From Pseudosulfitobacter koreensis (lineage in GTDB: Bacteria > Pseudomonadota > Alphaproteobacteria > Rhodobacterales > Rhodobacteraceae), in the NCBI RefSeq assembly GCF_024733015.1, contig NZ_JANKJG010000010.1, positions 1 through 64,000 of the forward strand: a DNA stretch of 64,000 nucleotides, read 5' to 3'. The position numbers and the translations under genes are program-made. Under the pieces are notes generated by a model. That model worked only from the letters and a program-made list of their open reading frames with translations, ran no database searches and was not told where the DNA came from. Every line of letters starts with the position of its first letter. Within the stretch, counting starts at the first letter, position 1. Positions 9,283-17,331 of this stretch are shown here, in pieces.

Positions 9283-10086
9283 TCAGCCTCCCGCCGCGAC
9301 GGTGCCGCCAGAGAAGCTGCGCGCGATCAGCAGCATGGTCCAGGTCACCAGCCCCAGGATCACCGACAGCGCCGAGGCCATGGCAATGTTCGCCGACAGG
9401 GTGAATTCGGTGTAGATCACCATCGGCAACACGTCGATGTCGGTTGCCAGCGTGAATGCGGTGCCGAACGCCCCCATCGCGGTTGCAAAGGCGATGGCCC
9501 CCGCCGCGATCAGCGCAGGCGAAAGTGCGGGCAACAGAACGTCGATGACAATGCGGTGCTGCGGCGCGCCCAGCGTCTGCGCGGCCTCTTCCAGCGCGGG
9601 GTCGATCTTTTCGGCGGCGGCCATGACGGTCAGCAGCACGCGCGGGATCGAGAAATAGAGATAGCCCAGAAATAAGCCCGTAATCGAATAGGCAAAGACC
9701 CAGTGACCGGGCAGGATCTGGTTCACCAAGCCCTGACGCCCGCCCAGCAGGATGATCATAAAGCCCACGACCACCCCCGGAAAGGCAAGCGGCAAGGTCA
9801 GGATCGACAGCAACGTATTGCGCCCGACAAAGCGGTTGCGCACCAGAAACAGACCTGCCGTGGTCGAGATCGCCAGCGCCGCTGCCGTGACGGCCAGCGA
9901 TACCACGACCGTCTGCACCAGTGTCGAGACATAGCGCGGGGTCTGGATGATCTTGAGGTAGATCGCCCAACCCGCTTCGCTCTCGCCCGAGGCAAGGATC
10001 AACCGCCCAAGCGGGATCGCCAGAAACGCCAGCGTGAACACCGCCAGCGGCAGCAGGCAGAGCATTAAGAATTGTCGTTGGCCCAT
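9283..10086 (-). CDS. ABC transporter permease (PotB/PhnU type)
   Basis: 267 residues, about six membrane spans, with an EAA loop (EEAAQTLGAPQHRI) at about 170-183 for coupling to the ATPase. It is the first of the two permease genes after the binding protein, separated from it by a stem-loop with a T-run that should lower its expression relative to the binding protein, the usual stoichiometry for such systems. A GGAG ribosome site precedes the ATG at 10086. Confidence 0.87.
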   Translation of the reverse strand: MGQRQFLMLCLLPLAVFTLAFLAIPLGRLILASGESEAGWAIYLKIIQTPRYVSTLVQTVVVSLAVTAAALAISTTAGLFLVRNRFVGRNTLLSILTLPLAFPGVVVGFMIILLGGRQGLVNQILPGHWVFAYSITGLFLGYLYFSIPRVLLTVMAAAEKIDPALEEAAQTLGAPQHRIVIDVLLPALSPALIAAGAIAFATAMGAFGTAFTLATDIDVLPMVIYTEFTLSANIAMASALSVILGLVTWTMLLIARSFSGGTVAAGG

Positions 10087-10104
10087 AACGGCGGCTCCGA
10101 TGCC

Positions 10105-10143
10105 AAAAAAGGGGACCGGGCAGGCATATCCTTTGCCCGGTCC
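10105..10143 (-). terminator. Intercistronic terminator/attenuator after the binding-protein gene
   Basis: On the minus strand a perfect 10-bp stem (GGACCGGGCA/TGCCCGGTCC) with an 11-nt loop is followed by CCTTTTTT, the form of an intrinsic terminator. It sits between the binding-protein stop and the first permease start, so it probably trims read-through and stabilises the upstream mRNA rather than ending the operon completely. Confidence 0.8.
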
Positions 10144-10159
10144 GAACGGGTTTGGGGAG

Positions 10160-11155
10160 TTACTTGACTTCGTTCAGGTAACGCTCGCCAAAGGCTGCTT
10201 GTGCGCGTTCCATCTCGGCGTAATCCACGGCAACCGCACGCTCGTAATCAGAGGCGGGCAGGAACTTGTCGGCCACATCCGCAGGCAGCTCGACAGGGCG
10301 GGCCGGTTGCAGATAGGCGTTGGTCCAGATCGCCTGACCCTCATCCGACAGGATGAAATCCAGCACACGCTTGCCGGTGTCCGGGTTCGGCGCGTCTGCC
10401 ACCAGGCTCATGACATAAGGCACGCGCACCGAACCTTCGCAGGGCAGCACGAATTCGAAATTGCCGTCTTCTTCGTATTTGCCGCGATAGGCGTTGAAAT
10501 CGTAATCGAAAAGGATCGGGATTTCCCCCGAAACCACGCGCGCGAACGAGGTTTGCTTGGGCACGATGGGGTCGTTTTCGGCAAGGGCATTGAAGTATTC
10601 GATCGCAGGATCGAAGTTGCCCAGATCGCCGCCATTGGCCAGGTTCACTGCCACGGCACCGGCATAACCGACAAAGGCGGACGACGGATCAAGATAGCCC
10701 ACCATGCCGCGATATTCGGGCTTGGTCAGGTCCGCGAAACACTGTGGTACTTCGGCACCGCCAAGCGCATCGACGTTCACGAAAAAGCCCAGCGTGCCGT
10801 AGTGGATGGCAAACCAGCGGCCTTCGGGATCTTTCAGGCCATCGGGGATATCTTCAAAGCCTGCTGGTTTGTAGGGCTCAACGACACCTTCGTTGCCAGC
10901 CTTGATGCCTGTGGTCACACCGTAATAGGCCACATCGGCCACGGGCGCGGCGCGCTCGGCCAAAAGCTGGCTGAGGGTCTGGCCCGAGTTCTTGTTGTCG
11001 TGCGGCATTTGCACGTCAAGCTTCTCGTCGATGGCTTCCAGCATCGAGGCCCAGTCAGCCCACTGTGGCGGGCAGTTGTAGCAGATGGCGTCGTCTGCAA
11101 AGGCCGGAGCGGCAATCGCGGTTGCAAGAAGCGCTGAGAGAACAGTATGTTTCAT
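10160..11155 (-). CDS. Periplasmic solute-binding protein of the ABC importer
   Basis: 331 residues. A clear Sec signal peptide ends at AFA-DD near residue 20, so the mature protein is periplasmic. The mature N-terminus carries a CYNC pair. The body has the two-lobe pattern of the family 1 binding proteins associated with Fe(III), 2-aminoethylphosphonate and polyamine importers. ATG 11155 follows the LacI gene stop by 4 bp and begins the signal peptide. The ligand is not recognisable; association with a metallophosphoesterase favours a phosphorus-containing ligand. Confidence 0.82.
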   Translation of the reverse strand: MKHTVLSALLATAIAAPAFADDAICYNCPPQWADWASMLEAIDEKLDVQMPHDNKNSGQTLSQLLAERAAPVADVAYYGVTTGIKAGNEGVVEPYKPAGFEDIPDGLKDPEGRWFAIHYGTLGFFVNVDALGGAEVPQCFADLTKPEYRGMVGYLDPSSAFVGYAGAVAVNLANGGDLGNFDPAIEYFNALAENDPIVPKQTSFARVVSGEIPILFDYDFNAYRGKYEEDGNFEFVLPCEGSVRVPYVMSLVADAPNPDTGKRVLDFILSDEGQAIWTNAYLQPARPVELPADVADKFLPASDYERAVAVDYAEMERAQAAFGERYLNEVK

Positions 11156-11159
11156 GGGT

Positions 11160-12248
11160 TCATCCTTGTTTGAGATCGGTCTTGAGCGAGTGAACAGACG
11201 GCGGCCGGGGGCGAACCTGGTCGTCGTCACGGCTTTTCGTGCGCGGGGGTGCCAGCGTGGCACCTGCACGAAAATCAAAGGGCAGGGGCGGGCGCTGCAC
11301 GCCGGGATTTCCCTGCATCATATCCAGAAGCGTCTGCGCGGCCTGTCGGCCCATGGCGTCCGGCGCGGTCTCGATGGTGGCCAGCGGCACGTCCAGCAGC
11401 CGCCCGATTTCGATACCGTCGAAGCCCACGACCGACAGATCCCTCGGCACGCTCTTGCCCATCAGGCGCGCGGCTTTTTGAACCGCGATGGCCAGAAAGT
11501 CGTTCGACGCAAAAATCGCGGTCAGTCCTTGGTGTGCAGCAAGGATCGCGGCCAGAAGCTCGGGCGTATTGGCCTCGGCCTCGCCCAATTCGATCAGCGC
11601 CGGATCTGGCATGCCGCGCGCACGGCATCCGGCGTGAAACCCGGCATAACGGTTGCGCGACCGGTCCGAAGTGGAAAATCGCAGCGCCAGAAACGCCGTC
11701 TGCCGGTGGCCAAGGTCCGCGAACCGCCGCGCCACCTCGCGCGCCGCCTCGAAGTTGTCGACATGGGCGGTGAGAAAGCCATCGATGGGATCATGAAACA
11801 TCAGCGAAACCGGCAGCCCTCGCTGGCGCGCCTGCTTCAGCGCCGCACTGCGTTCGGGCGCGACCATCGTCACGATCAGCCCGTCGACTTCTTTGGCGGC
11901 AAGCGTCGCGATGGCCTCGTTGTCGGCCTCGCCGTCATAGTTCGAACTGGCGATCAGCAGTTGGTATCCTGTGCCTGCCAACGTCTCCTGCACGCCCTGC
12001 ACCGCTTCGGCAAAGACCGGGTTGGCGAGCGATGGCACCAGGCAGCCGATTGTCATGCTGCGCCCCCCTTGCAGCGCCCGCCCAAGGGCGCTGAAGGAAA
12101 AACCCAGATCCTGTGCCGCGGTCTCGACACGGGCGCGAACTTCGGGGCTGGCGGGGCCGGATTTGTTCAGGACCCGGCTTGCCGTGGCGATACCGCACCC
12201 CGCCTCGCGTGCGACGTCCTTGATCGTGACTTTCTGCCGGTTGTCCAT
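11160..12248 (-). CDS. LacI-family transcriptional regulator
   Basis: 362 residues. The N-terminal HTH (TIKDVAREAGCGIATASRVLN, residues about 8-28) and hinge helix are canonical LacI. Residues about 65-330 form the periplasmic-binding-like sensor domain. The tail of about 25 residues is basic and low in complexity. The start at 12248 leaves the HTH at the expected position; an upstream extension is not homologous. It heads the operon of the ABC transporter and phosphoesterase, with a perfect operator palindrome 14 bp upstream, so it likely autoregulates and controls the whole operon in response to the imported ligand or a product. Confidence 0.88.
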   Translation of the reverse strand: MDNRQKVTIKDVAREAGCGIATASRVLNKSGPASPEVRARVETAAQDLGFSFSALGRALQGGRSMTIGCLVPSLANPVFAEAVQGVQETLAGTGYQLLIASSNYDGEADNEAIATLAAKEVDGLIVTMVAPERSAALKQARQRGLPVSLMFHDPIDGFLTAHVDNFEAAREVARRFADLGHRQTAFLALRFSTSDRSRNRYAGFHAGCRARGMPDPALIELGEAEANTPELLAAILAAHQGLTAIFASNDFLAIAVQKAARLMGKSVPRDLSVVGFDGIEIGRLLDVPLATIETAPDAMGRQAAQTLLDMMQGNPGVQRPPLPFDFRAGATLAPPRTKSRDDDQVRPRPPSVHSLKTDLKQG

Positions 12249-12261
12249 CTGATGTACCCGC

Positions 12262-12277
12262 GTGGAAACGTTTCCAC
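12262..12277. promoter_or_regulatory. LacI-family operator (perfect 16-bp palindrome)
   Basis: GTGGAAACGTTTCCAC is a perfect palindrome with the central CG typical of LacI/GalR-family operators. It lies 14 bp before the lacI-type gene's start codon, which fits autorepression of the operon running leftward. Confidence 0.82.
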
Positions 12278-12402
12278 ATGAGTACCGAAGATTCGCAACA
12301 GGATTATGACAGGCGCCGCCGCACGGGATCGGGCAGAGGGGTTTGCCCTGAAAAAATTTGCGCAGTAAGCAGGGGAGGCAATTGCCAAAACTGGATCGAA
12401 CC

Positions 12403-12744
12403 ATGCCCCATTTCATCATCGAAACCGTCGGAACACCGGACACGCCCCAGGATCGGCAGGACCTCATGCGGATCGTGGCGGAAACGGGGGCGGCGCAGGA
12501 CACGATCAATCCGCAGGACATCAAGGTACGGCTCTATCCCTGCGCCGACGCCCTGGCGTTGGATGGGCGCACAAGTTTTATCCACGTGACCGCGCGTTTG
12601 CTGGCCGGGCGCACGTTCGCGCAAAAGGATGCGCTGTCATGTGATCTGCGCGACGCGCTGGCGGCCCGCTGGCCGGAGGTTCAAAGCATCAGCATCGAGA
12701 TTTGCGACATGGACTCCGAGAGTTACCGCAAGCGGCTGATCTGA
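12403..12744 (+). CDS. 5-carboxymethyl-2-hydroxymuconate isomerase-like tautomerase
   Basis: 113 residues beginning MPHFIIE. In the tautomerase superfamily the proline exposed after Met removal is the catalytic base, which fixes the start at 12403 even though an AGGGGAGG site lies further upstream, nearer a TTG at 12382. Family members (HpaF/CHMI) isomerise ring-cleavage products in homoprotocatechuate degradation. No other meta-cleavage gene is visible in the window, so its true substrate is uncertain. It converges on the IclR gene with only 5 bp between stop codons. Confidence 0.7.
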   Translation: MPHFIIETVGTPDTPQDRQDLMRIVAETGAAQDTINPQDIKVRLYPCADALALDGRTSFIHVTARLLAGRTFAQKDALSCDLRDALAARWPEVQSISIEICDMDSESYRKRLI

Positions 12745-12749
12745 CGGCT

Positions 12750-13538
12750 TCAGACGCCCGTGCGGCTGCGAACCAGCTCGTTGGCGCATTGCTGCAAGGT
12801 GTTCAGCGCATGTGTCTTGAGGTCGGTGCCCGTCAACCGGGCCAGCGGAACAGAAACGCCGATGACCATCGTGGCCCCCGCCACCGGCCCGACCGGCACG
12901 GCCAGACCGGCCACGCCCGCCTCGAATTCATTGTCGACCAGCGCGTAGCCCTGGGCGCGGGCATCCTGTACTTTGCTCAGGATCGCCTCGCGGTCCATCA
13001 GGCTCTGGGCGGTGTAGGGGCGCAAGGGCGCGGTGCGCACAATCTGCGATAGGGTCGCGTCATCGCAGGTCGCCAGCAGCATCCGGCCAATCGCCGTTTG
13101 CAGGATCGGCAGGCGGCTTCCGACGGTGAAACCGAACGAGATATCCGCATCGCTCAGGATCGACTTGGCGATATAGACGGCTTCGGTATCCGCACGCGCG
13201 GCCAGCGAAATCTCTTTCAGCAGATCCTTTGAGTGTCGGTTCAGGATCGGCTGGACGACCGTGCCCATGGCATTGCCGCGCATGTAGCTGCCGGTGAGTG
13301 TCAGGATTTTGGGCAGCAGCCCGTAGTGTTTGCCGGTTTTCTGCACATAGCCGAATGCGACCAGCGTGATCATCAGGCGGCGCACGGCGGCACGGTCCAG
13401 CCCGGTGATCTGCCCGATCTCGGCCATGGTCAGGCGCGGGTGATCATCATCGAATGCCGACAAAACCTGCAAGCCCTTGAAGAACGTCGAAGATATGTCG
13501 CGGTGCGGTGGGCCGTCGGGGCCGGATGCTGTTGTCAC
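12750..13538 (-). CDS. IclR-family transcriptional regulator
   Basis: 262 residues. A winged-helix domain (about 20-80, with MAEIGQITGLDRAAVRRLM as the HTH) is followed by the IclR effector domain (about 95-255). The overall pattern resembles PcaR/PobR-type regulators of aromatic catabolism. A GTG at 13538 is taken as the start because AAAGGA lies 9 bases upstream; a longer form from 13571 is possible. It is divergent from a Rieske oxygenase/GS-like operon, and a pair of direct repeats in the shared gap is a candidate binding site. It is expected to activate or repress that operon. Confidence 0.85.
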   Translation of the reverse strand: MTTASGPDGPPHRDISSTFFKGLQVLSAFDDDHPRLTMAEIGQITGLDRAAVRRLMITLVAFGYVQKTGKHYGLLPKILTLTGSYMRGNAMGTVVQPILNRHSKDLLKEISLAARADTEAVYIAKSILSDADISFGFTVGSRLPILQTAIGRMLLATCDDATLSQIVRTAPLRPYTAQSLMDREAILSKVQDARAQGYALVDNEFEAGVAGLAVPVGPVAGATMVIGVSVPLARLTGTDLKTHALNTLQQCANELVRSRTGV

Positions 13539-13635
13539 GTGAGAAATTCCTTTGCGGTGGAACGCGTGCATTTTTCAAATGCGGAACCTTGGACGCACGA
13601 CGATTCAGGCTTGACATATCGCCCCTGTTCGCGCT

Positions 13636-13667
13636 CGATATATAAACAATTGTGCGATATATGAACA
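13636..13667. promoter_or_regulatory. Direct-repeat regulator site in the iclR/Rieske gap
   Basis: CGATATATAAACA (13636-13648) is repeated as CGATATATGAACA (13655-13667), 12 of 13 identical and 19 bp apart. The A/T-rich repeats stand out in otherwise GC-rich DNA, between the IclR regulator and the Rieske operon. This makes them the best candidate for IclR binding and for promoter elements. Confidence 0.5.
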
Positions 13668-13769
13668 TATTGGGGCCGCACTGCCAATAGGGAAATTCGA
13701 AGTGACGACTTTGCCAAGGCAGCCGCCGCGCATCTCGCGGCAGCCACCGCAACGTGAAGGACACGCGAC

Positions 13770-15089
13770 ATGATCAGTCAGGAACTCAACGATACGCTGA
13801 CCCGCACCGGACCCGGCACCGACGCCGGGGCAGTGATGCGCCACTATTGGCAACCCGCGGCACTTTCGGATGAACTGAAAGGCCCGCGCCCCGTGGTGCC
13901 AGTCAAACTGCTGGGCGAGGATCTGGTGCTGTTTCGCGACACCGAAGGCAAGCTGGGCCTGATCGGGCGCGGCTGTCCGCATCGCGGAGCCGATCTGTGC
14001 TTTGGCCGACTTGAGGACAACGGGTTGCGCTGCCCGTTCCACGGCTGGCATTTCGACCGAACCGGTCAGTGCGTCGAACAGCCCGGCGAGCCCGAAGGTT
14101 CGAAAATGCATGAGCAGATTAAGAACACCGCCTATCCGGTGGTCGAAAAGAACGGCATCATCTTTGCCTACATGGGCCCCGGTGAGCCGCCAGAATTTCC
14201 CAACTTCGACTGCTTTCGCGCGCCTGAAACCCATGTTTTCGCGTTTAAGGGGCTGTGGCAATGCAACTGGCTGCAAGCGATGGAGGTCGGCATCGACCCC
14301 GCGCACGCGTCGTTCCTGCACCGCTTTCTCGAAGACGAAGACCCCGCCGACAGCTATGGCAAGCAGTTCCGCGACAAGGCCGCCGATACCGACATTCCCA
14401 TGACCAAGCTGCTGCGCGATTACACGCGGCCCGACATCTCGGTCGAGGAGACGGATTACGGCATGCGCATCATCGCGCTGCGGCATCTGGACGGGGGCAA
14501 GACCCACGTGCGCATCACCAACCAGATCTTCCCCGAGGCGATCTCGATCCCGATGAGCCGCGAGATGATCATCACCCAGTGGCACGTGCCTATCGACGAC
14601 GAAAGATGCTATTGGTATTCGATGTTCACCAGCTTCGACAAACCCGTCGACAAGGACCTGATGCGCGCGCAACGTCTCAAGGAACACCGCTTGCCGGATT
14701 ACGCCCCGATCAAGAACAAGTCGAACGATTACGGCTTTGACCCTGACGAGCAGCGCACCGAGACCTATACCGGCATGGGCCTCGACATCAACGTGCATGA
14801 CCAGTGGGCCGTCGAAAGCCCCGGCCCGATCTTTGACCGGACCAAGGAGCATCTGGGCAAGACCGATGTGGCGATCATCAAATACCGCCGCATGATGCGC
14901 GCTGCCATCGCCAGCCTGAAAGAGGGCAACACCGACGCGCTGCCGATGCTGAACGGGGTCGATCCCAGCACGGTCTATGGCCCGATCTCGAACGACACCA
15001 TCGGCGACCGCCACGCATGGCACGACGCCTTCGAGGCGAGCGACCGCGCCCGCCGCGCGGGTTGCAAGGGCTGGGACGCGACCACGTGA
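13770..15089 (+). CDS. Rieske aromatic-ring-hydroxylating oxygenase, large subunit (phthalate dioxygenase type)
   Basis: 439 residues. The Rieske [2Fe-2S] ligands are Cys69/His71 and Cys88/His91. The mononuclear iron triad fits Asp176, His179 and His184 in the GIDPAHASFLH segment. It has the large-subunit architecture of phthalate/vanillate-type (group I) oxygenases, which use a separate reductase and hydroxylate or demethylate small carboxylated rings. No reductase gene is in the window. It is first in a two-gene operon with a glutamine-synthetase-like enzyme (stop/start overlap), opposite an IclR regulator. Substrate unknown; coupling to a ligase suggests a nitrogen-containing compound (inference). 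Confidence 0.85.
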   Translation: MISQELNDTLTRTGPGTDAGAVMRHYWQPAALSDELKGPRPVVPVKLLGEDLVLFRDTEGKLGLIGRGCPHRGADLCFGRLEDNGLRCPFHGWHFDRTGQCVEQPGEPEGSKMHEQIKNTAYPVVEKNGIIFAYMGPGEPPEFPNFDCFRAPETHVFAFKGLWQCNWLQAMEVGIDPAHASFLHRFLEDEDPADSYGKQFRDKAADTDIPMTKLLRDYTRPDISVEETDYGMRIIALRHLDGGKTHVRITNQIFPEAISIPMSREMIITQWHVPIDDERCYWYSMFTSFDKPVDKDLMRAQRLKEHRLPDYAPIKNKSNDYGFDPDEQRTETYTGMGLDINVHDQWAVESPGPIFDRTKEHLGKTDVAIIKYRRMMRAAIASLKEGNTDALPMLNGVDPSTVYGPISNDTIGDRHAWHDAFEASDRARRAGCKGWDATT

Positions 15090-16543
15090 CCGACACCCGT
15101 TCCGCAATCGCGAAGGGCGCGCTGGCGCAGGCGGGATTGATCGGTGATGCCGACTTGGACAAGGTCGCGGCGCTGGTCGATCGGGTGGCGCAAAGCGATC
15201 TGGAAACGATCCGCGTACTCTTCGCCGACCAGCACGGCATTTTGCGCGGCAAGACCATCGTGGCGGGGGCCTTCGCGTCGATCTTCACTTCGGGGCTGGC
15301 CGCACCGTCGTCGCTGCTGCTCAAGGATACCGCACATCGTACCGTCTTTCCGATCTGGTCCGACGATCCTGGTGTAAGCGGCGGCATGGGCGGGGCGGGC
15401 GACATCCTGATGCTGCCCGATCCCGACACGTTCCGCATTCTGCCGTGGTCGCCGCACAGTGCCTGGATCTTTTGTGATCCTCGGTTCAAGTCGGGCGCGG
15501 TCATGCCGTTTTCGCCGCGCGACGTGCTCAAATCCGCCATTGCAAAGATGGAGGTGCAGGATATGGCGCTGGTCGTGGGGCTCGAGGTCGAGTTTCATGT
15601 GTTCGAGCGGATCGACCCAAGGCTGGACCATGCCGACGCCACCATGCCGGGGAAGCCAGTGCAGACGCGCAATCTGGCGCAAGGCTATCAGTTCCTGACC
15701 GAGACGCTTTATTCCCAAGCTGAGCCGCTGCTGGACGATCTGCGCCGTCATTGCCAAGCGCTGAACCTGCCGGTCCGCTCGATGGAGATCGAGATGGGGC
15801 CGAGCCAGTTCGAGTTTACCTTCGACCCCGCCGACCCGCTGACCCACGCCGACAACATGATGATGTTCCGCACGATGGTCAAAGAGGTCTGCGCGCGGCA
15901 GGGGTTGCATGCGACGTTCATGTGCAAACCGAGCGTGCCGAACGCGGCCGCCAGCGGCTGGCACCTGCACCAGTCTGTCGTGGATGCAAAGACAGGCCGC
16001 AACCTGATGATCCCCGACGAGCCCGACACCTTGAGCGATGTCGCCAGCGGCTGGATCGCGGGGCTGCTGGCCCATGCCGAGGAAAGCTGCCTGCTGACGA
16101 CGCCGACGGTCAACGGCTACAAACGCTATCGCCCGCACCAGCTGGCCCCAGACCGCATTCAGTGGGGCCGCGACAACCGGGGCGCGATGGTGCGGGGGCT
16201 GATGGCGCCCGGCGACAATGCCTCGCGGGTGGAGAACCGCGTCGCCGAGACGACGGCGAACCCCTATTACTTCTTCGCCAGCCAGATCCTGTCGGGCCTC
16301 GACGGCATCTTGCAGGGTATGAAAGCACCCGAACCGGTCGAGACGCCCTACGATGCCGATGCTGTCCACTTGCCCGAAAGCCTGCTGAGCGCGATACAGC
16401 ATTTTGCCGGGTCGGAGTTCTACCGCAGCCAGCTTGGCGACGCCTTCGTCGATTACCTGACCACCATCCGCAAGGCCGAGTGGGACCGCTATCACCTCAC
16501 CATCTCGGAATGGGAACAGACCGAGTATTTCGGGCTGTTCTGA
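15086..16543 (+). CDS. Glutamine-synthetase-family ligase (gamma-glutamylamide type)
   Basis: 485 residues from a GTG that overlaps the oxygenase TGA by 3 bases. GS family blocks are visible: FADQHGILRGK near the N-terminus, LEVEFHVFE and MEIEMGPSQFEF glutamate-rich metal sites, SGWHLHQS, and NGYKRYRPHQLAPDRIQWGRDNR for ATP and glutamate binding. It lacks the adenylylation-site context of GlnA and resembles PuuA/GmaS/GlnT-like enzymes that link glutamate to amines. In this operon it probably gamma-glutamylates an amine produced or consumed by the oxygenase step (inference). It converges on the tetR gene. Confidence 0.78.
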   Translation: MTDTRSAIAKGALAQAGLIGDADLDKVAALVDRVAQSDLETIRVLFADQHGILRGKTIVAGAFASIFTSGLAAPSSLLLKDTAHRTVFPIWSDDPGVSGGMGGAGDILMLPDPDTFRILPWSPHSAWIFCDPRFKSGAVMPFSPRDVLKSAIAKMEVQDMALVVGLEVEFHVFERIDPRLDHADATMPGKPVQTRNLAQGYQFLTETLYSQAEPLLDDLRRHCQALNLPVRSMEIEMGPSQFEFTFDPADPLTHADNMMMFRTMVKEVCARQGLHATFMCKPSVPNAAASGWHLHQSVVDAKTGRNLMIPDEPDTLSDVASGWIAGLLAHAEESCLLTTPTVNGYKRYRPHQLAPDRIQWGRDNRGAMVRGLMAPGDNASRVENRVAETTANPYYFFASQILSGLDGILQGMKAPEPVETPYDADAVHLPESLLSAIQHFAGSEFYRSQLGDAFVDYLTTIRKAEWDRYHLTISEWEQTEYFGLF

Positions 16544-16557
16544 GCCCTGCCTATCCC

Positions 16558-17187
16558 CTAGCCGCGCAGCAGCTGCAGGATCATCGCGCGGGTCGAGGCC
16601 AGGCAATGCTCCCGCGTGATCCGGTGGGGTTGCAGGTGCAGCGTCTGCCAGAACCCGTCGGTCAGCGTGTCGATCCATTCCGCGAAACGGTTGACGTCGT
16701 CGTCAGGCGCGCCTGCCAGAAGATCGCGGCAGATGCTGCGGATCATGTCGCCCCGGTCCTTGTCGAAGGCGCGTGAAATCTCGGCGTATTGCGGGGTAAA
16801 ATTCTGTTCGCCCCAGAAGGCGAACCAGATCGACAGCGCCTCGGGCGTGCAGACCTCGGGCGAGAAATCCGCCGCGATCAGGGCCATCAGTCGGTCCAGC
16901 GGATCGGGGCCAGCGCTTTCCATCGCGGCGCGCCAGGTGTCCGCATAGGTCTGGTAATGCGCGCGCAGCGTTTCCGTCAGCAAGCCGTTCTTGGATTTGA
17001 AGTAGAACACCGCGACGCCCTGTGACAACCCGGCCTCGGCGGCGACCGTGGCAAGCGTGGTCTTGGCCAGCCCGTGTTGCATCACCGATCGCTGTGCCGC
17101 TTCAAGCAATTGCCGCCGCCGCATGTCGGCGTTGTCCTTGCGTTCCTTGCGGGGCTTCGATGCGCCTGCTGTTGCTTTTTCGGTCAA
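16558..17187 (-). CDS. TetR-family repressor, BetI-like
   Basis: 209 residues. After a basic leader, RRRQLLEAAQRSVMQHGLAKTTLATVAAEAGLSQGVAVFYFKSKNGLL (about 23-70) is the TetR DNA-binding domain, with the KNGLL spacing seen in BetI, the choline/betaine repressor. The C-terminal domain ends WIDTLTDGFW..., also BetI-like. The start is a TTG at 17187 with GGAGG 7 bases upstream. It is divergent from the FAD oxidoreductase operon, and a TTTGAGCGCTCAAA palindrome lies in the gap. The same motif recurs before two other transcripts of the island, so this is the predicted regulon repressor. Ligand unknown. Confidence 0.85.
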   Translation of the reverse strand: MTEKATAGASKPRKERKDNADMRRRQLLEAAQRSVMQHGLAKTTLATVAAEAGLSQGVAVFYFKSKNGLLTETLRAHYQTYADTWRAAMESAGPDPLDRLMALIAADFSPEVCTPEALSIWFAFWGEQNFTPQYAEISRAFDKDRGDMIRSICRDLLAGAPDDDVNRFAEWIDTLTDGFWQTLHLQPHRITREHCLASTRAMILQLLRG

Positions 17188-17257
17188 ACCCGTTTCCTCC
17201 GTCGCGTGTCGTTCTCTTTTTCACAATGTCTGGGGGATGTCATTTCAATTGTTTTTA

Positions 17258-17278
17258 TTTGAGCGCTCAAAAAAACTT
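17258..17278 (+). promoter_or_regulatory. TetR/BetI-like operator, site 1
   Basis: A perfect 14-bp palindrome TTTGAGCGCTCAAA (17258-17271) lies in the gap between the divergent tetR and FAD-oxidoreductase genes. It is followed by an A-run and CTT (to 17278). Core and downstream AAACTT are shared with sites at 23133 and 29321, in the same orientation relative to transcription. Confidence 0.8.
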
Positions 17279-17331
17279 TACGGGCGTGGGTGGCTCGGCT
17301 AAGACTTGGGGCAATCTTTGGGAGAAAGCGC

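Noticed and set aside
13605..15107. 500-codon antisense frame over the first Rieske oxygenase gene
   Set aside because: The opposite strand has intact Rieske and iron-site motifs; this frame is a compositional shadow.
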